Part shown: positions 1 through 10,996 of the stretch, piece after piece
How positions within the stretch are numbered: position 1 is the stretch's first letter
Layout of the letters: each line of letters starts with the position of its first letter
From: Portulaca oleracea
Lineage: Eukaryota > Streptophyta > Magnoliopsida > Caryophyllales > Portulacaceae
DNA length: 64,000 nt
Direction of reading: 5' to 3'
NCBI GenBank assembly: GCA_029582165.1
Contig: CM055877.1
Location: 1,165,523 to 1,229,522 of the forward strand
Program-made: the position numbers and the translations under genes
The notes under the pieces: generated by a model
What the model was told of the DNA's origin: nothing
Seen by the model: the letters and a program-made list of their open reading frames with translations, nothing else
Databases searched by the model: none

Positions 1-299
1 GTGTTTGGAAACAATCAATCAACAAATACATGTGAATGGATGATAATGAAAAAGCTACAAGAATAGTAAGAACCACACTAGAAGAAAAGATGAGAAGCTC
101 CAAATGCCAAAACCAACAAAGTTCACAACAGTATTTATACTCTCTTCGGAAGCATTCCATTTCACAAATAACAAAATCTAGATATTCACAAATAAATTGC
201 TTCATTCGTTCGCACAAAACCGACATATAGTGGAACAATGAACGCAATCCTAAACACAATATATACGCAGATTTAAGGGTCGAGGGGAGAATTACTTAC
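1..299 (-). other. intron of the PI4K-gamma gene (window edge)
   Basis: Read on the minus strand, this is the beginning of the intron that follows the kinase exon: the donor is GTAAGT just below position 300. The remaining C-terminal exon(s) of the kinase should lie to the left of the window. No other gene is visible here. Confidence 0.7.
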
Positions 300-1675
300 G
301 CTCTCAGGCAGGCAGTAGCCATGATCGATTGGGATGAGTTCAATGCGGCCATCATCCCCCTTACGAAAAAGAACATTCCCGGCATGCCTGTCTGCATTGG
401 CCAACCTGATGTCGAGGACACTGATCTTGTGCACCTCATCAACAGGAAACGAGTTGGGGCCGATATCTTCGCAACTCCCATCATTCTCCCTAAACATTTG
501 CAAGGATCCAACCTTGACATTCTCCGGTGCGCACTTGTACCCGTTAGGGTGGTTGAACCCCTTGTGTAGGCACTGACCATGGCGATGGGGACCACCCATG
601 AGAAGCCCATGACTTCTTCTTCTTCACCACTGAAGAACGGGCGGGGCCCGTTCTTCGGATGGTCTAGAATGTAAGCTGCAACTTCCCTAAATGCACCTTC
701 CCCAACCCTGGTTCCCTTCTTCAACCCTTCACCATTTTCAGACAGGGGCAGCCCGTGAGGGTTGTGGACCGCCATGGGCTCCTCGTCGATTGGCTTAAAA
801 ATGGCCACAATCCTCTGACCTAATGGATCCCTCATGAAGTAGGCCCCACCCGTGCCATCAGATGACCTAATTGGTTGGTTGCCCTTGTCCAAACCCTCGA
901 AGGTCGAGTTGATTAGGTCCCATATCGCGAAAGAAAACCTAATTTTAGGGTTAACAATTACGGGTTCTAACCAAAAGTCCCTATCAACCGAGCTCCTAGA
1001 CACAATGGCATTGAGCTTATTGTTATCCAACTGTTGTTTCTTCTTGCTCTCATTCGATGCCACGACCGAGAGCTCAATGTTCTTCTCAACATTCGTAGCC
1101 CTAACTTTGGCGGCGGATCTCTTAACCAACAAATGTATGACACCATCATTGTTCTTAGAGATATCATCAATCACTCTCTGATCATCAAGTTTCTCCCCAT
1201 TACAGAACAACTCTTGATCTTCAAGATCAACATACCCTCTCGCCGCCTTGAAGATCCTTTGTTTGAGGTACCCAACATTTCGATACCTATCAACCTGGAC
1301 CTCGAATTCCTTCCCACAGGAAGTGTTAACAGTGATGTCTAGGAGGTCAGAAAGTTTAAGGATCAAATGAAGAACACCCCCATTAGTGATACCATAATCC
1401 TTAACAAGCGAATCGTTCCAGGCTAACTCTCTACCACCAAAAACAAGCTTCTGCTTCTTAACTACAAACCCGGGTTTACGGGTTTGGAGCCTGAGTTTTA
1501 CTGATGCAATTGAATCAGATTCAAGAACCCTAACAGGGATCACAGACCCAGAAACCCTAAGGTAGATTAAGATGGATTCAGATGAATGAAAATCCACTGA
1601 GTTGTTGAAATAACCTGGGAAATGCACAATGTCATCATGATTTGGACTCAAGGCAACACAAACACCAGCTGCCAT
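300..1675 (-). CDS. Gamma-type phosphatidylinositol 4-kinase with two ubiquitin-like domains; 5' exon, frameshifted, partial
   Basis: The family is the plant type II-like PI4K-gamma (UbDK) group: ubiquitin-like domains followed by a PI3/4-kinase fold. Some members act as protein kinases rather than lipid kinases. The ATG is at 1675-1673. UBL1 spans about residues 35-110 and UBL2 about 112-186. The kinase part starts near residue 280 with a glycine-rich stretch and the lysine of VAIFKP, then VGEGAFREVAAYILDHP. The catalytic loop (NADRHAGNVL) and the DHG motif (IPIDHGYCLPE) are present but in another frame. At about 573-574 the sequence reads ATGGTCAG-TGCCTACAC, one base short of the expected Met-Val-Arg-Cys-Leu-His. 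The exon ends at 300 with donor GTAAGT, so the C-terminal lobe is outside the window. A pseudogene, a null allele or an assembly indel are all possible. Family call is firm; functional status is not. Confidence 0.88.
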
Positions 1676-2400
1676 TTATTTTCCTCAAATTAAACCACCA
1701 AGAATCAACCCCTTATTTTTTTTGGCCTTTTTTTTACTTTATTTATTGATGGATATATTACAGTGGTTGAAATTAATGGATTCTATCACCCACTCAATCG
1801 GTCAAGGCTCAAATTGGAATAGCCAAACTATAGATTAAACCTAAAAATTTACAAAAAAAAAAGTGGGAAAACTATATGTACAAGAGAAAAAATTTTAGAC
1901 CCGCAAAAAAAAAAAATTAAGAAAGAGAGAAACTTGATGATTGACACCCAGAAAGATTCAACCTATTCGATCGAACTACTTCTGGACAAAACTTAGAAAT
2001 CCTGGTCTAGAAGATCAAGTTCGAGCAAGAAACAGGAGAATGTAAACGTGAGCAACAATGGGAGGGGGAATTTTTTTATAATTTTGATTCAAACCCAGAA
2101 AATTGGGATCGTTGTTAAGCAAAAATCAAGTAGGTTCTGGAGAGAGAAAAATAGATAGATGGTGGATTCTTACCTAAGGAAGAACCACGAAGCACAGACG
2201 GATGAATCAAGGGTTAAATGGGGCCAAAATTAGAAGAGAAATTTGCCCAGATTAGCCTCCATTTGTAAGAAATCTAGTGGGTTTGGGATCCGATTATCAG
2301 AGAATTTGCAGGGGTTGTTTCGATTTTACGAATTTGTTGCCGAGAAGTGAGTGGAATGGAAAGTGACTGAGATTTGAGAAATAGAGAAGTTTTGTTCCTT
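1676..2400 (-). promoter_or_regulatory. 5' leader of the PI4K-gamma gene with a probable leader intron
   Basis: On the minus strand a good donor (CCTTAG|GTAAGAAT) lies at about 2173 and a possible acceptor (TTTAATTTGAG|G) at about 1684, eight bases upstream of the ATG. This suggests a 5' UTR exon above 2174 and an intron of about 490 bp. The acceptor is inferred and lacks a strong pyrimidine tract. No other gene is seen up to 2.6 kb. Confidence 0.4.
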
Positions 2401-2645
2401 GCTTGCCATTGGTTTTTTTTTTTTCAATAATATCAACTTTGGGTTATTGAATATTAATAATAAACCGCCAAATCATATTGTTTTAACTCATCGAAAAGAC
2501 GATGTGACCATATAATGTGTGACGTGGAATGCGGATTAGTATCCCGTCAATATTTTCTACACAAGCTCTGCCTTCAATTTAAAACATATTTATGTTTAGT
2601 TGTGTTTATTATGATAACATATTTACTTGAATATGTTAGAGCTAA

Positions 2646-2889
2646 GGCCCAGTTCTTTTATGCGGTATTCTGCGGTATGGCGCGGTATGATGTGGTGAAA
2701 TTGTGGCGAGTTATTGATATGTTGTAGTGGGTTTTTTGTATATATATATATATATATAAATATTGTATTGGTAATTGTGAAAAAGTAATTTGTGGTGGGT
2801 TGTGGTGAATTGTAGTATTTTGTGATGGGTTGTGGCAAAATCGATAGATTGTGGCAGACCGATTTCTAACCGCAGAAAAGAACAGGGCC
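2646..2889. mobile_element. Tourist-like MITE (PIF/Harbinger type), copy 1
   Basis: The ends are GGCCCAGTTCTTTTATGCGG and the complement of GGCCCTGTTCTTTTCTGCGG, flanked on both sides by TAA, the 3-bp target duplication of PIF/Harbinger elements. The interior is rich in GTGGTGGGTTGTGG-like motifs and a TA run. No coding capacity. Confidence 0.85.
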
Positions 2890-3070
2890 TAAGTATAGAC
2901 TTCAATTTAAAACACACCTACACATAAACTTTACTGTTTTGTGCCATTTTTTGCCAAAAATTGGCCGGAATGTCACCCCTAAATATTTACATAAAAAATA
3001 ATGTCACCAATAATTATTTATCATAAAATAAGGCCTTAAAATTATTACACTAAAATATAAACTCCTTTAA

Positions 3071-3629
3071 ATGATAGCATGAATCAAGATGGAAACCGCC
3101 AAACCCGGGGATTGTCAAGATCAATGTGGATGCCGGTAAGATTGGTGAGAGCTTGTATGGATGGGGGTTCATCATACGTGACTGTGATGGCACTGTGTTA
3201 CAAGCTGGGGTAAAACAGGGGATGTTTTCCTCGGTCCTACTGTGGAGGAGGCTAGAGCTTGTAGATATGGCCTTCAAGAAGCAAAGGAAACCGGCTACCA
3301 ACACACATAGTGGTGGAAAGCGATTGTCTGCCTCTGATTCAGAAACTGCAGAATAGCATAATTGATGATACTGAGTTAGGACATATTGTTTGAGATATTT
3401 TGAATTTGGCTTTATGCTTTAATTTTATCAGCTTTCAATTTGTGAAAAAGGGTGGGGAATAAACTAGCCCATGAGATAGCCCATTGGCAACCATGGAGCT
3501 TTCTAAGTAGAGTTTGGACAACCGATGTCCCGGAGGCGATCACAGTCAGGGCGTCGGAAGACATGTATCATTTTATGAACGAGTCTCTAATATAATTCCC
3601 CCCTGCCCATTTATCAAAAAAAAAAAAAA
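3071..3629 (+). mobile_element. LINE 3' end: degenerate RNase H (RVT_3-like) domain plus poly(A)
   Basis: Read with frame changes, the segment encodes a plant RNase H-like domain: PGIVKINVDAG..., GWGFIIRDCDGTVLQAG, then in another frame GPTVEEARACRYGLQEAKE, and finally NKLAHEIAHWQPWSF and a stop at about 3583. It is followed by a short 3' tail and 14 A at 3616-3629. This is the usual C-terminal architecture of plant non-LTR retrotransposons. Frameshifts show it is dead. A host RNase H-like gene fragment is an alternative, but the poly(A) favours a retroposed origin. Confidence 0.7.
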
Positions 3630-3646
3630 GAATATGTTAGAGCTAA

Positions 3647-3891
3647 GGCCCAGCTCTTTTATGCGGTATTCTGCGGTATGGCGCGATATGATGTGGTGAA
3701 ATTGTGGCGGTTATTGGTATGTTGTTGTGAGTTTTTTGTATATATATATATGTGTGTGTGTATTGTATTGGTAATTGTGAAAAAGTAATTTGTGGTGAGT
3801 TGTGGTGAACTATGGTAGAATGGTATTTTGTGGTGGGTTGTGGAATCACAGAGGTTGTGGCAGTTTGCCAACCGCAGAAAAGAACAGGATC
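3647..3891. mobile_element. Tourist-like MITE, copy 2 (inside direct repeat B)
   Basis: Same element as at 2646-2889, again flanked by TAA on both sides. Because both direct repeats carry it at the same place, the MITE inserted before the repeat was duplicated. Confidence 0.85.
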
Positions 3892-4080
3892 TAAGTATAG
3901 ACTTTAATTTAAAAAGCACCTAAACATAAAATTCACCGCTTTGTGCCATTTTTGGCAAAAAAATTGGCCGGAATGTCACCCCTAAATATTTACATAAAAA
4001 ATAATGTCACCCAATAATTATTTATCATAAAATAGGATCCTTTAAATTATTACACCAAAATATAAAACCCCTTTAGTCGA

Positions 4081-4090
4081 TAATAATAAT

Positions 4091-4136
<46 letters not shown>
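4081..4136. repeat. (AAT)n microsatellite
   Basis: About 18 near-perfect TAA/AAT units directly after direct repeat B. Confidence 0.95.
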
Positions 4137-4291
4137 GGAGGAGGAAGATTAGACCGTCATATTTCAAGTGTAATCCTACTATAACTCTGCATGCAGTAAA
4201 TAATCGTACGTACTTGAATTGTAATACTACTACAACTCTGCATGTAGTGATTAAACCGACGTACTTCCCTTAAATTCCCCTCCCATACTCC

Positions 4292-4299
4292 TATAAATA
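4292..4299 (+). promoter_or_regulatory. TATA box of the first GDSL gene
   Basis: TATAAATA about 75 bp upstream of the ATG at 4375, in a normal plant core-promoter position. Confidence 0.6.
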
Positions 4300-4374
4300 C
4301 AGCCCTAAACCCACCTCAATTAATCGTAACAATTACAATTAATCAATAATCCTTCGATTAATCCATCCATAATT

Positions 4375-6614
4375 ATGGCAATTCCAAACAAGATTATAGT
4401 CTGTGTTATTTTTCTTTTAGCCCTAATCCCTCGTTGTAGTCCGAGCTACAACGTTCAAGCTCCGAAACATCGTCGTTGGATGCATGAGATTGAAGCAATT
4501 TATCAGTTCGGGGATTCACTTTCGGACACCGGTAACCTAATAAGGGATAACCCTATTGGAGCTCGTTCCGCGTTTGCAAGGCTTCCTTATGGCATGAATT
4601 TCTTCCTCCATCGTCCTACCGGTCGTTGCTCCGATGGCATGCTCATGATCGATTATATCGGTATGTAATCAACTTATACAACAATTTATTAGGTGCTCTT
4701 GGAGCACGTGCTCCATATTCTATAATTGTTCACCTATATATATATTAAGTTGTTCACTCTGATTGTTATGATTGTTCACTCTGATTTATATGATTGTTCA
4801 CTCGCAAGCATCTGGAGGCTGGAGCACATGCATGCTTCGAGTGCATATAATATATATTGAACTTATACACTCACTCTAGTTTTATTACTTCGCTCCACAT
4901 GTTAATTGTTATAATTTTGACTTTCACGCATGATTTCTAATATTACCCTTTTATTGATAATTTCTTATATAATATACTATTAACAATTGCAATATTATAC
5001 TTTCATGATAATATTTTTCGTTATAAATCTAATGGTGATACTTTTGTGCAAAAAAAAATGCAGCAAGGTTCTTCAGGCTGTCGTTGTTAGATCCGTATTT
5101 GAAGAGATTCGGTAATTTTGGTCATGGAGTGAATTTCGCGGTTGCGGGTTCAACTGCATTGGACACTTCTATCCTCGCTGCCAAGAATATTTTACAACCC
5201 GTAACCAATAGTTCTCTGTCGCTCAATTGCAATGGTTTAGATCACACTTGCCTTCGCTTGCTCTACTCCAACGTAATTAACTCTTCTTTCGAGGGTATTG
5301 TATTTAGATAATCTGAATTTTGATGTGTAATAGATTGAATAATTTGAATTTTAAAGATATTGTTGAATAATCAACTTTGATCATATTAGATTACATAATA
5401 TGTCGGCATCAATTCTTTACCAAATCTTCATTTTTTTTAAAGAATTTGAACTTTGATCATATTGAAATTTAAATAATAAGAGGAATAATTAAAAATAAAG
5501 AGAAGATTTTTAAAGAAAATGAGATTAGATAAATAATTAATATTGATATAATACTGTAATCTAATATGGTCAAATTAAGTTTAGATTATTAAGCCTATAA
5601 TGCGTCAAAATTCAAATTATTAAAATCTAATTTCCCTTTTTTTTCCTTACCTCAATGTGTTAGCTAGATATGAATTATTGCATTATTAGTAGTTTTATTT
5701 AGTAATAATTAATGATGTTTTATTATATGTAACTTGTTTTGATTTTTTATTATAGATTGTAAGGAGAAGTTGGGGAAAACACTATTTATGATGGGTGAAG
5801 TAGGAGGCAATGACTTTAATTATGCTATATTAGAAGGCAAGTCCATGAAAGAACTTCAAGATATGGTGCCTGAGGTTGTTCAAAAGATAAAGGATGCTGT
5901 TAATGTAAGTATAATCTTCAATTTCATTAGGAATTATAGTGTTTGCCCTCTACAACAAAACTATGGTATAAGTTGTATATTTATGTTTGTTTCTTTAATA
6001 TAATTTCAGGAGGTGATTAGGATGGGTGCATTCAATTGTTGTTTCTGGAAATTTTCCCATTGGCTGTATGCCAATCTATTTGGCCAACTTTGGAACTAGT
6101 GATCCAACAATATATGATGACCTCCAATGCATAAAGAAATTGAATGAATTCGCCAAATTCCAAAATGATCATCTACAACGCGCAATTCGTGAACTTCAGC
6201 AGCAACATCCCCATGTTACAATCGTCTATGGTGACTATTTCAATGGTCTATTGTCCGTGCTTCGCAATGCCACTCTACTCGGTAAGTTTCTATATATGTC
6301 AACGATTGTAGAAAATTTAGCTTAAAAAATTAGCTTTAATAATTTCGGTTATATAATCTAGAGTACGTTTTTGACAAAGTTTATGGTATGTAGGTTTTGA
6401 CAAGGACGCAACACACAAAGCTTGCTGTGGTGGTGGAGATAATGCCTACAATTTTAACATCAGCAAAATGTGTGGAAATATAGGAGCTCAAGTTTGCCGC
6501 AATCCCGCATCTCATGTCAACTGGGATGGCGTTCACCTTACTACACACGCCTATCAACATATTGCAAGATTTATACTACAGGACATCATCCATGGGATGT
6601 TCCGTGCTACTTAA
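4375..6614 (+). pseudogene. GDSL esterase/lipase, five exons, two frame-disrupting indels
   Basis: Plant SGNH hydrolases of this type are secreted esterases. Exons: 4375-4660, 5064-5272, 5756-5904, 6010-6281, 6394-6614, with GT-AG introns matching the family's intron positions. A signal peptide covers about residues 1-24. Block I is FGDSLSDTGN with Ser48; GEVGGNDFNYA gives block III; the C-terminal VNWDGVHLT supplies the catalytic Asp and His. In exon 2 the frame after SSLS must shift to read QLQWFRSHLPSL, and the shifted frame also gives the correct splice phase into exon 3. In exon 4, after EVIRMGA, two bases appear missing before IVVSGNFPIGCMPIYL. Net loss is three bases, but about 530 bp of coding sequence, across exons 2-4, lies out of frame. 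Probably a pseudogene unless the indels are assembly errors. Closest family flavour: sinapine/acetylajmalan esterase-like. Confidence 0.8.
4689..4855. repeat. Dispersed repeat, copy 1 (in intron 1 of the GDSL pseudogene)
   Basis: Starts TTAGGTGCTCTTGGAGCACG, carries several TTGTTCACTC motifs and ends near GTGCATATAATATATATTGA. A second copy lies at about 35090-35250. The inner ends share an inverted GTGCTCCA, suggesting a MITE, but I see no clear target duplication. Confidence 0.6.
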
Positions 6615-7590
6615 TAAGTCTTCATTTGCATACCTACACATATTCGTTAGTTAGAGGATAATTAGTATAGTGTTTAGTGTTACTTTAAGAATTAGTTTGC
6701 TATACTCATTGAATTTTTTTTATTTTTTTAATCTTTTCAAGATACTAGCCTTTGTTATTTGCATATTACATTATGTTTACGACATTTATATGTAGAGTAA
6801 TAAAGTGTCACTTTAGAAGTCAGATTTTGTTGGCTATATTTAATTGTTATAGTCTTACCACATTATTATTTATTTTCAGTTAAATTTGTTCATCCACCAT
6901 GAAACTTCACTCGTAATTCTATGATGAATCAAAGTTTATTACATATATTTATGCTTCACCTTGTAGTCCTAATTAACTACTTCATCTGTTTTTTTTAATT
7001 TGAATTTTTAATTAATTGTTCTCATATCATATTATTTATTTTACCTCAGTTTTCATTTATCTGTCATCTAGAAAATTGTTTTAAAAACTTTGACCATTAA
7101 TATCTTAATGTGTATAATGATTCATCATACAAAATTGACATCATTAGATTCATAAAAAAATACTATTGAAAAAGTATAATATTATAATATTATAATTTTT
7201 TTATAAAAATCTTATATTAGAAATTATTGATTAAAAATTGGCACTGAAAACCGTAAATGTTAGATAAAAAGGAACGGAGGGAGTATAATTAATCATAAAT
7301 ACAAAAAAATTAAAAAATAATAATAAACAATAATTTAATAAAAAATTAAAAATATATTGAGGCTAGGCATATATCATCATTCAATATTTGTTTACGTAGC
7401 CCATGAATACTTGACATCTTTTAGTCCATTACTCGAGTGCACTTGAGCCAGGCTCAAAATCGAGTAATCAAGGCCCAAAACCAGTCCATTTGTTTTTCCT
7501 TTTTTCAAAAATTTCCCTTCCTTAGCCTTCTCTTCTATATTACCCGCCAAGAACACTCTCCCTCATTCTCTTCCTCAACTCAACTCAACA
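6615..7590. other. Spacer between the two GDSL genes
   Basis: AT-rich 3' flank, a Stowaway-like MITE at 6978-7285 and the upstream region and leader of the second GDSL gene. No coding sequence is recognisable. Confidence 0.6.
6978..7285. mobile_element. Stowaway-like MITE
   Basis: The right end GGAACGGAGGGAGTA is the complement of the classic Stowaway terminus TACTCCCTCCGT. The left end is a degenerate TACTTCATCTGTTTTTT. Both are flanked by TA. About 310 bp, AT-rich, non-coding. Confidence 0.65.
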
Positions 7591-9892
7591 ATGGCGGTCG
7601 AAGCTTCAACTTTCTCTCTCCTCACTCTCACCACCCTCCTCATGTCGCTGCACTCAACGCAATCCTTCATCTACCCAGACGAACTAATCCCCTCCTCATT
7701 CTTCCAAGACTTTGAAATCCTATTTCCCACCTCTCCCTTCCCCGCTCCCTCAACTACTTTCTCCCTCCTCCCTTTCCCGCCATCTCCGGCGCCGGCGCCG
7801 TCGCCGGAGGAGGATTCCGGCCAATTCTGGGAGGATTCCGACGAGCCGCTGGCTCCGGCGTTCTTCATCATCGGAGACTCCTCGGTGGATTGCGGCAACA
7901 ACAACTTCCTCGGGACTTTTGCCCGAGCTGATCATCTTCCCTATGGGAGGGACTTCGATACTCGACAACCTTCTGGAAGGTTCTGCAATGGAAGAATTCC
8001 CGTTGATTATCTGGGTCGGTAACATTCTTGATCCTGTTTCTTGGAATTTACTGACCCAGTTTCTGTTTTGTGTTTCTGGGTGTAATTTAGCGAAGTAATT
8101 TCTTGATGCTGATGATTGATGGGAGTTAAAATTGTGTTTCATGAAATCATGGGAAATTTGATCATAACAGTTTCGATTGTTTCTTGATTTGGGTGTTTCG
8201 AATTTACAGCGTTACGGCTAGGGCTTCCATTTGTGCCAAGTTATCTAGGGCAAGAGGGGACTGTTGAATCTATGATGCATGGGGTAAACTATGCTTCTGC
8301 TGGAGCTGGGATCATCTTCTCTAGCGGCTCAGATTTGGTAAAAACAATTTGCTAATCACATTGATTTCAGTGTCTGTAAATTTGTAATTTCCATGTTTCA
8401 TGAACAATGCTTAGTTACTTGTCAATTTCTTGAGAAATATTGTCCAATTTGGGTCTAAAATGAACCCTAGCAAAACTGATGTATATCTTATTGCGAACTT
8501 AGAACCAATCGGATTGAAACTCTAGATATGTTCTTTTTTTCTTCCAGGGAGTGTTTGTGCCCACAAACTGTGATTTTGTTCCATCAATCCACTTTCGTGT
8601 TAGCTGCATGATTTGCAAATTATGTTATGCCCATAATATTTGATGTTATCAATGGATGTCCTCCAATATTTTGCAAATGTGCTTACTATGTAAACATCTA
8701 TTCATATGTAATTCACAAATAAAATGCTAATCACATTGATCTCAATGTCTCTAAGTTTGTAATTGCCCGTTTTCATCAACTATGCCTAGTTACTTGTCAT
8801 TTTCTTGAGAAACTTTGTCCTTTTTGGGTCTAAAATGAACCCTGGCAAAATAGACCCGAACCCCCTAATGTTTAGGGTTTTGAACACGATTTCCAAACTT
8901 GAAACCAAAATAAACCCGAAATCAACCCCTACTGAACCCGACCGTATGTAACATGCCCGCCCGAATTGACAGGTGTAGATGTATATCATATTGTTGAACT
9001 TAAAACCAATCGGATTGACATTCCAAATATGGTTTTTTTTTTCCTTTTTCTGGAGAGTTTTTGTGCCCACAAACTCTGATTTTGTCCTATCGATCTGCTT
9101 TCTTGTAAGCTGCATGATTTGCAAATTATGCTATGCCCATAATCTTTGAGGTTGCCAAGGAATGCTGATCTCCAATAATTTGCAAAACTGCTTAAATAGG
9201 GTCAGCATGTATCCTTTCAACAGCAAATCCAGCAGCTAAGTGACACATTTCAAGAGTTGATGATGAGCATGGGGGAGGACGCAGCCATCCGTCTCATCTC
9301 GAGATCCATGTTTTACATGTCCATCGGGACCAACGACTACATACATTACTACCTCCGTAATGTATCTGGTGTCCAGTCGTTGTTCCCTGCCTCGAGTTTC
9401 AACCACTTCTTGGCTACAACTGTCAAGCAAGGCATCAAGGTATCTTTCAATCTTCACTGTCCTGTTGCTGGGTCTGTTCTTTAGAGGGGTAAGGTAAGGT
9501 TAGATAAAGTATGGATTAGTAAGTTTAGGTAATTGAAAAGCAGACTGTTGGAAATATGTGAAGAATGGGTATAAACTCGGGTTATATTGGTTAAAATGGA
9601 TAATAACCCACCTAAAGAACAGGATCCATTACTTCTTATGTGTTCTCTTGAGGGTAGATTTAGGTTGGATAGATTTTGGTAAATATTGGTTGTCAAAGTA
9701 ATTGGAAAAACGTATAAAATTTTGGAAAAGTTTCGTAATTTGGATAATGTGTAATATGAGTATGGCTCAAATGTAAAATTTTCAAAATTTTACACGTTCT
9801 CCTATTTACTTTGACAACCTATATTGACCAAAATCTATCTAACCAAGTTGTACATATACATTAGAGTGTGGTTGCCTTGGCTGCAATTTGTT

Positions 9893-9924
<32 letters not shown>

Positions 9925-10842
9925 ATATGGTGAATAGTATAGTACTTTGGTAAAGAAGGGGGCTGCTTTCTATGAATGAGCTTATTACCCCCATGGATAT
10001 ATGCGGGCGAAACATACTTATGACACTTATGAGTTATGACAGAACTGAGAAAGAAAAAAATTGATCTCCTTTCTCTGAGGGTATGCTTGGATACTTGAGC
10101 ATGGTTGTGAGTAGTGTTCTTTGCTTTCCCTTAGGAAAATCTTGTATGGGTTGATGTTTTTGAACTCATGTTTTATGCAGAAGCTGAGAAGCATATATTT
10201 TCTTGTTTGAAGATTCACTGACATCATAGATGTTCCTGTCTAATTTCATTTTTACGTCTTAAATGGGTTGACATTGGATTAGAGCTTATACATAAGAAAT
10301 GTGCGGAAAGTGGTGGTGATGGGGTTAGCGCCAATGGGGTGCGCTCCTCACTACCTATGGCGGCACAAAAGCAAGAACGGGGATTGCATCCAGGATATCA
10401 ACAACATGATAATGGACTTCAACTTTGTAATGAGATCCATGGTTGAGGACTTAAACAACCAGTTCTCCGATGCCAACATCACCTTCTGTGATGTTTTTGA
10501 GGGTTCCATGGACATAATACGAAACCACCAACGTTACGGTACGCAACACAAACCAAGGTTATTGGCTTCATATTTGTCTTTCATTGAGCAGAATGATAGG
10601 TACCTTGTTTTATGACTGTAGGGTTCAAGGTTACAAATGAAGCATGCTGTGGATTAGGGAGGTACAAGGGGTGGATAACATGTCTTCTGCCTGAAATGGC
10701 ATGCCAGAATGCGTCGACCCACATCTGGTGGGACCAGTTCCATCCAACGGACGCTGTTAATGCAATATTAGCTGACAATGTGTGGTCTGGCCTTCATACA
10801 AATATGTGCTACCCTATGAACATGAAGGACATGGTTTCTTAG
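7591..10842 (+). CDS. GDSL esterase/lipase (SGNH hydrolase), intact
   Basis: Five exons, 7591-8014, 8210-8337, 9200-9439, 10283-10538 and 10622-10842, total 1269 nt (422 aa). The first donor (CTGG|GTCGGT) is weak but is the only one that keeps the frame. Secreted serine esterase/lipase; substrate unknown. A signal peptide covers about residues 1-25, followed by an unusual acidic and proline-rich linker (about 30-88, [12 protein letters not shown]). Block I is [14 protein letters not shown] with Ser97; [13 protein letters not shown] gives the block III Asn; [13 protein letters not shown] gives block II-like contacts; [10 protein letters not shown] supplies Asp387 and His390. Same orientation as the broken GDSL gene 1 kb upstream but only distantly similar, so not a recent tandem duplicate. 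Its stop lies 154 bp from the convergent CBL stop. Confidence 0.93.
9471..9627. mobile_element. Small MITE with TGTTCTTTAG ends
   Basis: Inverted ends GGTCTGTTCTTTAGAGGGGT and the complement of GGATCCTGTTCTTTAGGTGG, in intron 3 of the second GDSL gene. Resembles the element at 41391-41538. Target duplication not clear. Confidence 0.5.
9898..9924. repeat. T11-G16 homopolymer junction
   Basis: A run of T followed directly by 16 G on the plus strand, in an intron. Similar junctions occur at 34636-34666 (T13-G18) and a G13 run at 22825-22837. Confidence 0.9.
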
Positions 10843-10996
10843 CCCATGCAATGTGACTCTGTAGAAGGTCAGTCAGTATTCCTACTTACATGTACACTGT
10901 ACATCAATCTGATTGTTTGGGGGTTTTGTCGACGACAGAATTGTACAGTTTTCTCCTGTACATTGTACAAAAATGAGAACTTGAGAAGGGTGCTTC

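Larger units (their letters stand above)
2629..4076. repeat. ~440-bp direct repeat pair (2629-3070 and 3630-4076) flanking a LINE fragment
   Basis: Copy A and copy B both start with GAATATGTTAGAGCTAAGG and run through the same Tourist-like MITE, then the same A/T-rich unique sequence, ending near CTCCTTTAA / CCCCTTTAG. They differ by scattered substitutions and small indels. The interval between them (3071-3629) is an RNase H coding fragment ending in a run of 14 A that touches the first base of copy B. Confidence 0.85.

Noticed and set aside
3071..3629. A functional host RNase H gene
   Set aside because: Frame changes within the domain, missing N-terminus and the poly(A) end indicate a dead retroposed fragment.
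2629..4076. A small LTR retrotransposon with ~440-bp LTRs
   Set aside because: The direct repeats lack TG...CA ends, there is no primer-binding site or polypurine tract, and the interior is a poly(A)-ended LINE-type fragment.
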